Part shown: positions 1-5,085 of the stretch, in pieces
Position numbering within the stretch: the first letter of the stretch is position 1
Layout: each line of letters begins with the position of its first letter
Origin: Sulfurimonas sp.
GTDB taxonomy: Bacteria; Campylobacterota; Campylobacteria; Campylobacterales; Sulfurimonadaceae
Direction: 5' to 3'
Assembly: GCA_015663215.1 (NCBI GenBank)
Contig: DQSP01000149.1
Span: forward strand, 1 to 6,037
Length of the DNA stretch: 6,037 nt
The notes under the pieces: generated by a model
The model's database searches: none
The model's input: only the letters and a program-made list of their open reading frames with translations
Told to the model about the DNA's origin: nothing
Translations under genes and position numbers: made by a program

Positions 1-322
1 CTACTGTTCCTTTTGGAAGGAGTTGTGTACGAGATGCATTTGTGGGTATTTGAGATACTGATGCAGGGATATTAAAGAGGGACCAATGCCACCATCCACT
101 ACCAGTTGGGGCATCTTTATCGTACATAGTTATGGCAAAACTTTTTGTCCCTTTTGGTGCATCTTTCCATGAGAGTTCTGGTGAGATATTTTTTCCTGAA
201 CAACCAAAACCATCAAACTCCTGAGTGCTAAGAAGTTGACCACCTAGATCTTTACTACTGAGTGTGAAGTTTGCTCCGTAACTCAAAGTTACTACTAGTA
301 GTGATAAAAAGAGTGTTTTCAT
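1..322 (-). CDS. Exported YbhB/YbcL-type PEBP family (Raf kinase inhibitor-like) protein, 3' part missing
   Basis: The reading frame starts at the ATG complement of 320-322 and runs off the left edge after 107 codons, so only the N-terminal part (family members are usually about 150-180 residues) is present. Residues 1-17 form a signal peptide (MKTLFLSLLVVTLSYGA), implying export to the periplasm. The mature part shows the phosphatidylethanolamine-binding-protein signature: GCSGKNISPELSW at about 40-52, then YDKDAP at 67-72, and HWSLFNIP at 79-86; the Asp and His residues line the family's anion-binding pocket. An AAGGA-like ribosome site lies just upstream of the ATG. Bacterial members bind small anionic or phospho ligands in the fold, but their physiological role is mostly unknown, so no specific function is claimed. 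The gene is divergent from the DUF2237 gene. The family call is secure; the function is not. Confidence 0.9.
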   Translation of the reverse strand, partial: MKTLFLSLLVVTLSYGANFTLSSKDLGGQLLSTQEFDGFGCSGKNISPELSWKDAPKGTKSFAITMYDKDAPTGSGWWHWSLFNIPASVSQIPTNASRTQLLPKGTV

Positions 323-347
323 TGTATTCCTTGTATGATAATTTGGG

Positions 348-353
348 ATAATA
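348..353 (-). promoter_or_regulatory. Candidate -10 box for the PEBP gene
   Basis: On the minus strand this reads TATTAT, 25 bases before the ATG at 322, preceded by an A-rich run. A second possible -10, TATCAT (complement of 335-340), is closer to the start. The -35 position falls inside the inverted repeat at 365-393 and is not a good match to consensus. This is pattern recognition only. Confidence 0.3.
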
Positions 354-364
354 TTTTTTCTAAT

Positions 365-393
365 TCTACCATTTTTTCATTTCTAATGGTAGA
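365..393. repeat. 9-bp inverted repeat in the divergent intergenic region (possible operator)
   Basis: The arms TCTACCATT (365-373) and AATGGTAGA (385-393) are perfectly complementary and separated by 11 bases. The repeat lies about 43-71 bases upstream of the PEBP start and over 100 bases upstream of the DUF2237 start. No T-run follows the plus-strand arm, which argues against an intrinsic terminator. Its place over the likely -35 region of the PEBP promoter fits a regulator-binding site, but no regulator is identified. Confidence 0.45.
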
Positions 394-468
394 GGTACCC
401 TAAAATTAATAGCACTTTAAATTCATCTCTTAGTTTGATAAACCAAATGAAGTAAATAAATACTAGGT

Positions 469-474
469 TACAAT
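469..474 (+). promoter_or_regulatory. Candidate -10 box for the DUF2237 gene
   Basis: TACAAT lies 23 bases before the ATG at 498, which would leave a short 5' leader containing the AAGGA ribosome site (about 487-491). There is no good -35 at 17 bases. An alternative reading is TTGATA (435-440) with TAAATA (457-462) at 16 bases. The two candidates cannot be separated by eye. Confidence 0.3.
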
Positions 475-497
475 CACATAAATAAAAGGAAGTAACT

Positions 498-887
498 ATG
501 CCAAAAAACCCTCTATCACACGAAAAACTCAATGTACTAGGTGGTCCACTAGAGCCTTGTTCCCTTGATCCTATAACAGGTTTTTTTAGAGATGGTTCAT
601 GTACTGTAACACCACAGAACAAAGGTATGCATGCCATATGTATTTATGCAAGCCAAGAGTTTTTAGACTACTCTAAACGCACAGGAAATGACCTCTCAAC
701 TCCTATGCCTCAACACGGTTTTGTAGGTGTAAAGCCGGGTGAGTCATGGTGTCTTTCAGGGGTGCGTTTTGCACAGTCTGTCAAAGATGGTAATGCTCCA
801 CAAATTTTTATACATTCAACACATGAGGCGATTTTGCAACTAGTAGATTTAGAGACTTTGAAGTCTTTAGCTATAGATTTAGATTAG
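498..887 (+). CDS. DUF2237 family protein (uncharacterised, cytoplasmic)
   Basis: This 129-residue protein is full length for the DUF2237 family. The diagnostic run is clear: NVLGGPLEPCS (12-22), P-x-TGFFRDGSC (25-35), HAIC (45-48), the GNDLSTP block (63-69), FVGVKPGESWC (75-85) and a C-terminal STHEA (107-111). Four cysteines (21, 35, 48, 85) sit in these conserved blocks, suggesting a metal or redox role, though none is established for the family. As I recall the family, the WC at 84-85 is often followed one residue later by a further Cys; here that position is Ser87. No signal peptide or membrane segment is present. The ATG has AAGGA 7 bases upstream. The gene stands alone on the plus strand and ends 8 bases from the convergent cluster, with no clear terminator between them. 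The family call is strong; the function is unknown. Confidence 0.9.
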   Translation: MPKNPLSHEKLNVLGGPLEPCSLDPITGFFRDGSCTVTPQNKGMHAICIYASQEFLDYSKRTGNDLSTPMPQHGFVGVKPGESWCLSGVRFAQSVKDGNAPQIFIHSTHEAILQLVDLETLKSLAIDLD

Positions 888-895
888 TAAAAGTA

Positions 896-1186
896 TTATG
901 AAGTAGTCTTAAATGGCTTATCGTGAAACTTCTGCCACTTACATCTTTTTTTGTTTTTTATAGCATAGATGTTGTAAGTAAACTTTCGACCACACTCTTG
1001 ACACAAAAAAGTAGCTCTACTTTTTGCTTTGTTGTAGTTCACAAAAAGAAAGTTCCCAAGTTGGTCACCCTTTTTGTAAATAACTTTCTCATTTTTTAGG
1101 TAGGATTTTTCAGTTAGAAGTGCATCTGCTTTTTGTTTTGTTAGCCAAGTAGGTTCAAAGTCTTCTTCGAAATCATCTTCATTCAT
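896..1186 (-). CDS. Small protein with a C-x2-C…C-x5-H putative zinc-binding site
   Basis: I do not recognise the family of this 96-residue protein. The N-terminus is strongly acidic (MNEDDFEEDFEP, 1-12) and is followed by a Lys-rich middle. The C-terminal third carries CQEC (62-65), then Cys82 and His88, spaced C-x2-C-x16-C-x5-H inside a basic stretch (CGRKF, KNKKRCKWQKFH). This looks like a zinc-ribbon or zinc-finger fold that could bind nucleic acid. The start at 1186 is the first in-frame ATG after the RNase HI stop, 15 bases away. No good Shine-Dalgarno precedes it (GCCACCAAACATC), so translational coupling to the RNase HI gene is likely. No signal peptide is present. The zinc site and nucleic-acid role are inferences from Cys/His spacing and charge. 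Confidence 0.75.
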   Translation of the reverse strand: MNEDDFEEDFEPTWLTKQKADALLTEKSYLKNEKVIYKKGDQLGNFLFVNYNKAKSRATFLCQECGRKFTYNIYAIKNKKRCKWQKFHDKPFKTTS

Positions 1187-1201
1187 GATGTTTGGTGGCG
1201 T

Positions 1202-2032
1202 TTAACCAGTTCTCATTTTAAGAAGAGTTGGAATATCTATTACATCAGCATACTTTACAAATGCAACACTCTTTTTTTGTATGGCATACATGGTCATTCT
1301 ATCGGCTAGTTCATTACCTTCATATCCACTGTGTGCTTTTATATGAGAGAGTTTTACTTCATGTTTGATTTCATTGTAAAGATAGTAGGCTTTTTTGATG
1401 ATGTCAAGGTTTTTTATCTCTCCACCTTTTTTAGTCCAGTTTTTCTTTTCCCAGCCACTAGCCCATTTACTGATGCAGTCTATAGAATACATAGAGTCAC
1501 ATTTTATACTGACAACATTTCCTGTGTTTACTTCTCTTTGGGCGATGAGCAGAGACTCATACAAGGCTCCAAGTTCTGCTGTATTGTTTGTGCCCATTGG
1601 CTCATAAAGTCCGTACCAAAGTTCAGAAAGTTTTTCATTTCTATATATAGCTACTCCGGAACCTGCTTTTCCAGGGTTTGGTGTACATCCACCATCACAG
1701 TAGATTGTTACAGCTCCATTTTTAGATGGCGTTTGTATTTCTTGAGATAGCTCTTGTGTATCTTGCATTTGTTCCCTAGGGGCATCACCTTTACGAAATT
1801 TTTGTAGTGCTTTATAGTTAGCAATAATAGTTTTTCGGGATGTTTTAGCTTTTATATCTCGCAATAGAACAAAAAGTTCTGCTCGTGCATCTGAGAGTTC
1901 TTTAGTAAGTGAAAGAGCTATAAAGTTCTCTTTTTGTGTTTCATCAAGTCCAAGTAAAATGAGTTGTTCTTCATTTATCTCACCTTTTTTATCAACCCCT
2001 AGTTCAAGTAAGGCTTCTGTTACCACTTGCAC
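1202..2032 (-). CDS. rnhA: Ribonuclease HI with a non-standard N-terminal extension
   Basis: The protein degrades the RNA strand of RNA:DNA hybrids (R-loops, primers). Residues from about 106 to 250 form an RNase HI domain with the whole catalytic set visible: Asp113 in YCDGGCTPNPG, Glu153 in NNTAEL, Asp179 in KCDS, His234 in HIKAHSGYEGNELAD, and Asp244. The His-to-Asp spacing of 10 matches E. coli RNase HI (H124/D134). At 276 residues it is much longer than the 155-residue E. coli enzyme. The first 105 residues look helical and charged and do not resemble the usual hybrid-binding domain of RNase H1. About 25 residues also follow the catalytic core. The start codon is GTG; its first G is the last base of the upstream TAG (TAGTG, 1-base overlap), which implies translational coupling. 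A second GTG two codons on is an alternative start. It is followed by the small Cys/His protein. The enzyme call is strong; the symbol is less certain because of the extension. Confidence 0.92.
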   Translation of the reverse strand: MQVVTEALLELGVDKKGEINEEQLILLGLDETQKENFIALSLTKELSDARAELFVLLRDIKAKTSRKTIIANYKALQKFRKGDAPREQMQDTQELSQEIQTPSKNGAVTIYCDGGCTPNPGKAGSGVAIYRNEKLSELWYGLYEPMGTNNTAELGALYESLLIAQREVNTGNVVSIKCDSMYSIDCISKWASGWEKKNWTKKGGEIKNLDIIKKAYYLYNEIKHEVKLSHIKAHSGYEGNELADRMTMYAIQKKSVAFVKYADVIDIPTLLKMRTG

Positions 2033-2568
2033 TAGGTAGTCACTTTAGAGAGATCAACAGGAGTAAATGTTTTAGCATTGTACTCATTAAGTTTACCTTT
2101 TTTATCTAACTTTATAGCCCATTCTCGGTATTCTATTCTGTCTTCTTTGTACTCCATTATAGGAACAGCTTCCCCGCAACTAGTCTCCACAGCATAGATA
2201 TTAAAACGAAAAAAGTTACGTACTATATTTTTAATCTCTCCAAACTCTTTGGCGTAAGCATCGAAGTCTGCATCTTCTCGCTCAACTATTTCAGCCTTAC
2301 AAAAAAGTCTTAGTATCTGAGGTTTGCCAACAAAAGCATTAAAAACTAGGGTGATTTCGCCACCTGCAGCGGTATCTCTATAAGTTCTATTTCCACTTCC
2401 AGGATACTGCATAAAAAGTAGAGTACTCTCATCTAAAACTCTGATGGAGTCATAACCTTTTGGAGAGAGGTTTACTTCACCACCTGAACAAGATGCAAGA
2501 TAAAAAAGCTTCTGCTCTTTTATGAAATCTATATCTTTTTGTTTTAATGTCTTATATTGTTTACCCAT
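2032..2568 (-). CDS. Pyridoxamine 5'-phosphate oxidase-like (FMN-binding split barrel) family protein
   Basis: This 178-residue cytoplasmic protein shows typical blocks of the PNPOx-like split-barrel family: KLFYLASCS (20-28), VNLSPKGYD (32-40), and the phosphate/flavin-pocket-like PGSGNRTYRD (56-65), followed by alternating hydrophobic strands (EITLVFNAF, PQILRLFCKAEIV). Such proteins bind FMN, F420 or haem and are mostly uncharacterised reductases or oxidases. It lacks the length and C-terminal substrate residues expected of true PdxH, so a vitamin B6 role should not be assumed. The ATG at 2568 has a good AAGGA site (AAAGGACTTTTTTATG). It lies 35 bases after the ABC transporter stop and overlaps the RNase HI start by one base. 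A promoter-like sequence sits in the 35-base gap. The family is likely; the cofactor and substrate are unknown. Confidence 0.85.
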   Translation of the reverse strand: MGKQYKTLKQKDIDFIKEQKLFYLASCSGGEVNLSPKGYDSIRVLDESTLLFMQYPGSGNRTYRDTAAGGEITLVFNAFVGKPQILRLFCKAEIVEREDADFDAYAKEFGEIKNIVRNFFRFNIYAVETSCGEAVPIMEYKEDRIEYREWAIKLDKKGKLNEYNAKTFTPVDLSKVTT

Positions 2569-2597
2569 AAAAAAGTCCTTTATTAAGTTCGGTTTAT

Positions 2598-2626
2598 ATT
2601 GTACTAAATTAGCTGTTTTCTTACAA
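2598..2626 (-). promoter_or_regulatory. Candidate internal promoter for the PNPOx-like/RNase HI/Cys-His genes
   Basis: On the minus strand, TTGTAA (complement of 2621-2626) is followed after 17 bases by TACAAT (complement of 2598-2603). These match consensus -35 at 4 of 6 and -10 at 5 of 6. Transcription would start near 2591, giving a leader of about 22 bases that contains the AAGGA site of the PNPOx-like gene. The -35 lies inside the last codons of the ABC gene. This is the best-formed two-box promoter seen in the window, but A/T richness makes chance matches common. Confidence 0.42.
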
Positions 2627-4370
2627 ACTCTTTGTAGTGTCCCTCTTCATTTTCTAGTTCTTTATGTGTACCATCTTGCACAATTTTCCCCTCTTCTAAA
2701 ACATAAATCTTATCTGCATTCTTTACAGTTGAAAGTCTATGTGCGATAGTGATGACTGTTTTATCTTTGAGTATACCTTCAAGGGCAAGTTGTAACTTCA
2801 TCTCGGTGTGAACATCAAGAGCAGAAGTTGACTCATCAAATATAACGACACTAGGATTGGCGATAATCATTCGAGCGATGCTCAAACGCTGTCTCTGACC
2901 TCCTGAGAGTCTAACACCATGATGCCCGACTATTGTATCAAGTCCATCTTCCATTTTTTCTATCATCTCATAAAGTTGTGCTGTTTTGAGTGCTTGATGT
3001 ATATGCTCATCGTTAATACTTTCATCACCCATAGTGATATTAAAACGCAAACTTGAGTTAAAAAGTATTGGCATCTGTAAAACGAGGTATACTTTTTCTC
3101 TTAAAGAGCTTTTGTCTAAATCATGTGTGGAAATATCGTTATAGTAAATTTCACCACGGCATTTTTCATAAAATCCTGAGATAACTTGTGCAAGTGTCGT
3201 TTTTCCACTTCCACTTGCCCCAATGAGTGCTATTTTACAGCCTTGTGGGATAGTCAGAGAGATATCTTCTAGTATATTTTTACCACTAGCATAGGAGAAA
3301 TCAACATTTTCTAAGGATATATTTACAGAGCTTGTTGTGAGCTTCTGTGTGCCACTCACTTCTGTTTTTAGGGCTAAAATAGTGTTGATGCGTTCAAGTG
3401 CTGACATAGCTGAAGAGTATGCATACTGAAAACCAAGAAGGTCTTGAACTGGTGTCATGATAAACCAGATGTAGCCAAACATGGCAAACATCATTCCTAT
3501 GCTGAGGTCACTATAAACCACTAGAAGTAGCCCACTAGCACGTAAAATTTCAAACATGATAAGAAAGATAGTGTATGAGAGTCGCTCATAGGCGACATTT
3601 TTATAACCATACTCATTAGAAGTTGTTTGGATTTTGTCTGCTAGTTTTATAGCTCGTGAGAAGAAGAAACTCTCTTGGTTACTCGCTTTTATCTGTCCAA
3701 ACAGCTCTAAACTCTCACCTACATCCTCTTGAAAGTTTGCTATTGCACTATTTTCTGCCTTTTTAAGTCCACCCACTTTTTTTGACATCTTTTTACTAAG
3801 AAGCATTATAAGAGGCTGAATGACAAGTATCATTAACCCTAAAATAGGGTCGATACTAAGCATTACTAAAGCAATGGCAAGAAGTGTTAAGATAGATGCG
3901 ACAACTTTACTTACAGCGGTTATGATAAAACCATCAAGGGTGTTGACATCTGTGACAAGGCTAGAAGTGATAGCACCACTTCCTATGGTTTCGTACTCAT
4001 TCATAGAGGTGATTTGTAGGTGCTTTATAAGTCTCTGGCGAAGCATAAAAGTAACATACTTAGAGATGTGTGTAAATATTTTTGTTAAAACAACGGTAAA
4101 GATGTAGTAGATAAAACGTAGAAATATCACGGCTAAAGCAACGATAAGTATGTAGTTAAACGCAGAGGTTGAACCAAGTAGAGAGTTGATAGTCTCTACA
4201 AAAAGTCCTGGTTTATTTAAAAGGATTTCATCTACCATAACAGGGAGCATTAAAGGGATTGGCACACTCACTAAGATAGCAAAGAGTGTGATAATCTGCC
4301 CATAAATGAGGATTTTCTTTTTCTCTAAAATAAGTTCAAATATAGTTTTTATTGTAATCTTGTTTTGCAT
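2604..4370 (-). CDS. ABC exporter half-transporter (fused permease and ATPase, MsbA/MDR-like)
   Basis: This 588-residue inner-membrane protein is full length for a type-I-fold ABC exporter that works as a dimer. The membrane domain has about six segments (near 20-43, 72-96, 153-172, 174-191, 263-286, 291-309). The ATPase domain (about 350-588) is intact: Walker A GASGSGKTT (384-392), Q-loop Gln432, signature LSGGQ (488-492), Walker B VVIFDE (508-513, Glu513 catalytic), D-loop SALD (516-519) and H-loop His544. The substrate cannot be read from sequence; lipids, peptides or drugs are all possible. There is no N-terminal peptidase domain and no substrate-binding protein nearby. It follows the exported YceI gene by 34 bases. 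The ATG at 4370 has no Shine-Dalgarno; a perfect TATAAT sits six bases upstream inside an inverted repeat, suggesting a leaderless or structure-controlled start. Confidence 0.95.
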   Translation of the reverse strand: MQNKITIKTIFELILEKKKILIYGQIITLFAILVSVPIPLMLPVMVDEILLNKPGLFVETINSLLGSTSAFNYILIVALAVIFLRFIYYIFTVVLTKIFTHISKYVTFMLRQRLIKHLQITSMNEYETIGSGAITSSLVTDVNTLDGFIITAVSKVVASILTLLAIALVMLSIDPILGLMILVIQPLIMLLSKKMSKKVGGLKKAENSAIANFQEDVGESLELFGQIKASNQESFFFSRAIKLADKIQTTSNEYGYKNVAYERLSYTIFLIMFEILRASGLLLVVYSDLSIGMMFAMFGYIWFIMTPVQDLLGFQYAYSSAMSALERINTILALKTEVSGTQKLTTSSVNISLENVDFSYASGKNILEDISLTIPQGCKIALIGASGSGKTTLAQVISGFYEKCRGEIYYNDISTHDLDKSSLREKVYLVLQMPILFNSSLRFNITMGDESINDEHIHQALKTAQLYEMIEKMEDGLDTIVGHHGVRLSGGQRQRLSIARMIIANPSVVIFDESTSALDVHTEMKLQLALEGILKDKTVITIAHRLSTVKNADKIYVLEEGKIVQDGTHKELENEEGHYKEFVRKQLI

Positions 4371-4390
4371 AAGAGAATTATATCTCTTAT
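4369..4390 (-). repeat. 8-bp inverted repeat overlapping the ABC transporter start codon
   Basis: Arms ATAAGAGA (complement of 4383-4390) and TCTCTTAT (complement of 4369-4376) are perfectly complementary around a 6-base TATAAT loop. The 3' arm includes the first two bases of the ATG. In a read-through transcript from yceI this would form a small, A/U-rich hairpin hiding the start codon. In DNA it would be a palindrome centred on the candidate -10 box. No T-run follows, so it is not a usual terminator. Confidence 0.5.
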
Positions 4391-4403
4391 TTTGTTTTTA
4401 CAA
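4377..4403 (-). promoter_or_regulatory. Candidate promoter giving a leaderless ABC transporter mRNA
   Basis: The minus strand carries a perfect TATAAT (complement of 4377-4382) followed by TCTCTT and then the ATG at 4370, so normal -10 spacing would place transcription start at or next to the A of the ATG. TTGTAA (complement of 4398-4403) lies 15 bases upstream of the -10, which is shorter than ideal. The absence of any Shine-Dalgarno before this ATG fits a leaderless message. It could equally be a chance match in A/T-rich DNA, with the gene read from the yceI promoter. Confidence 0.4.
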
Positions 4404-4404
4404 A

Positions 4405-4968
4405 TTAATTATCTTTTACAAACGTAATTGTAGCACCTATCTCTAAACTTTCTTTCGCTTTTTTGATAAAACCTGCTAGCGTTGGTGGAGTCATACCAAA
4501 ATCACTATACTTAACATCAAGCTTTCCACTATAAGTTATAGAATTGTCTATGTATGTTTTTACAACTGGCATTTTTATTTCTTTTGCAACACTATTTACT
4601 TCAAGTTCACCTACTAAATAAAGTTGCCCTTGTGTAGTTTCTGTTTTGTTGATAGTAAAGATGATATGTTGTTCTGTTTCATAACCGAGAATACTCATAA
4701 CATCAGAATCTCTATAGCTATTATCAGTATCAAAACCTTTTATGTCTATGATAATTTTCCCATTGATAAGTTTGTTATCTACAACATTTATTTGACCTTG
4801 TATCTTTTGATTGACTCCTAAGATAGAGTTGTCTATAAAAAAGAGAATATCGGCAAGAGATTTGTAGTAAACAGTTGAATGTTTGGCATCAACACTGTAT
4901 TGCTCATTTGCTTGGAGTCCACCTAAGAGAAAAAGTAGTATAAAAAGCTTGATAAATAAAGACTTCAT
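4405..4968 (-). CDS. Exported YceI-like family protein (lipocalin-like barrel)
   Basis: This 187-residue protein has a signal peptide at 1-20 (hydrophobic LFILLFLLGG, likely cut after LQA), so it acts in the periplasm. The mature part begins with YSVDAKHSTVYY and carries YceI-type features: a strand-rich fold, GFDTDNSYRDSDV (78-90), resembling the family's SFDTGNxxRDxHL block, HIIFTINK (101-108), VGELEVNSVAKEIKMPV (119-135) and FGMTPP (157-162). YceI proteins bind isoprenoid or other amphiphilic molecules in a barrel; several are linked to isoprenoid quinones or to base/stress responses. The ligand here is unknown. The ATG is preceded by AAGGA at proper spacing. It is the first gene of the minus-strand cluster and 34 bases before the ABC exporter; a link between ligand binding and export is only a guess. 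Confidence 0.88.
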   Translation of the reverse strand: MKSLFIKLFILLFLLGGLQANEQYSVDAKHSTVYYKSLADILFFIDNSILGVNQKIQGQINVVDNKLINGKIIIDIKGFDTDNSYRDSDVMSILGYETEQHIIFTINKTETTQGQLYLVGELEVNSVAKEIKMPVVKTYIDNSITYSGKLDVKYSDFGMTPPTLAGFIKKAKESLEIGATITFVKDN

Positions 4969-5085
4969 TTGTTTTCCTTATATTTTTATGAGGGTATGAT
5001 AACAAGTTTTAAGCCAATAAGCCTAGTATATTTAAGTTTTTATATGAATAATTATGATAGCATAGTGCTAAAAAGATGTAATTTA
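4969..5085. promoter_or_regulatory. Divergent promoter region between yceI-like gene and 7TMR-DISM sensor
   Basis: These 117 bases hold both starts' control signals. For yceI, a minus-strand TATCAT (complement of 4996-5001) lies about 30 bases before the ATG, with AAGGA close to the start. For the sensor, TATGAT (5053-5058) preceded by a T-rich tract (5031-5045) would start transcription about 20 bases before the ATG at 5086. No convincing -35 is seen on either side. A 7-base direct repeat AAGTTTT (5004-5010 and 5034-5040) is spaced by 30 bases, and AAGCC is repeated at 5011-5015 and 5019-5023. Confidence 0.4.

Noticed and set aside
581..587. Run of seven T in the DUF2237 gene as a phase-variation tract
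   Set aside because: Short T/A runs are common throughout this A/T-rich sequence; the frame is intact and there is no long G/C tract of the kind known to slip in related bacteria.
383..637. 84-codon open frame on the minus strand across the DUF2237 start
   Set aside because: It lies opposite a well-supported conserved gene and its promoter region, has no recognisable domain, and its codons look like antisense shadow.
888..960. Possible terminator between DUF2237 and the convergent cluster: GAAGT/ACTTC arms and a later T-rich run
   Set aside because: The arms are only 5 bases with a loop above 20 bases, and the T-run is inside the Cys/His protein gene and distant from the arms; no credible intrinsic terminator.
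1331..1750. Plus-strand open frames (1331-1750 and 1395-1607) opposite RNase HI
   Set aside because: They run antisense to the catalytic domain, show Phe/Ser/Tyr-rich shadow composition and have no ribosome site or neighbour support.
2522..2749. Plus-strand 75-codon open frame across the ABC/PNPOx-like junction
   Set aside because: It is antisense to two real genes, Leu/Tyr-rich in the way antisense frames of A/T-rich genes often are, and has no supporting signal.
3820..4107. Plus-strand 95-codon open frame opposite the ABC membrane domain
   Set aside because: It is antisense to an intact transporter and has no family features.
4624..4821. Plus-strand 65-codon open frame opposite the yceI-like gene
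   Set aside because: It is fully inside a conserved gene on the other strand, with no start signal.
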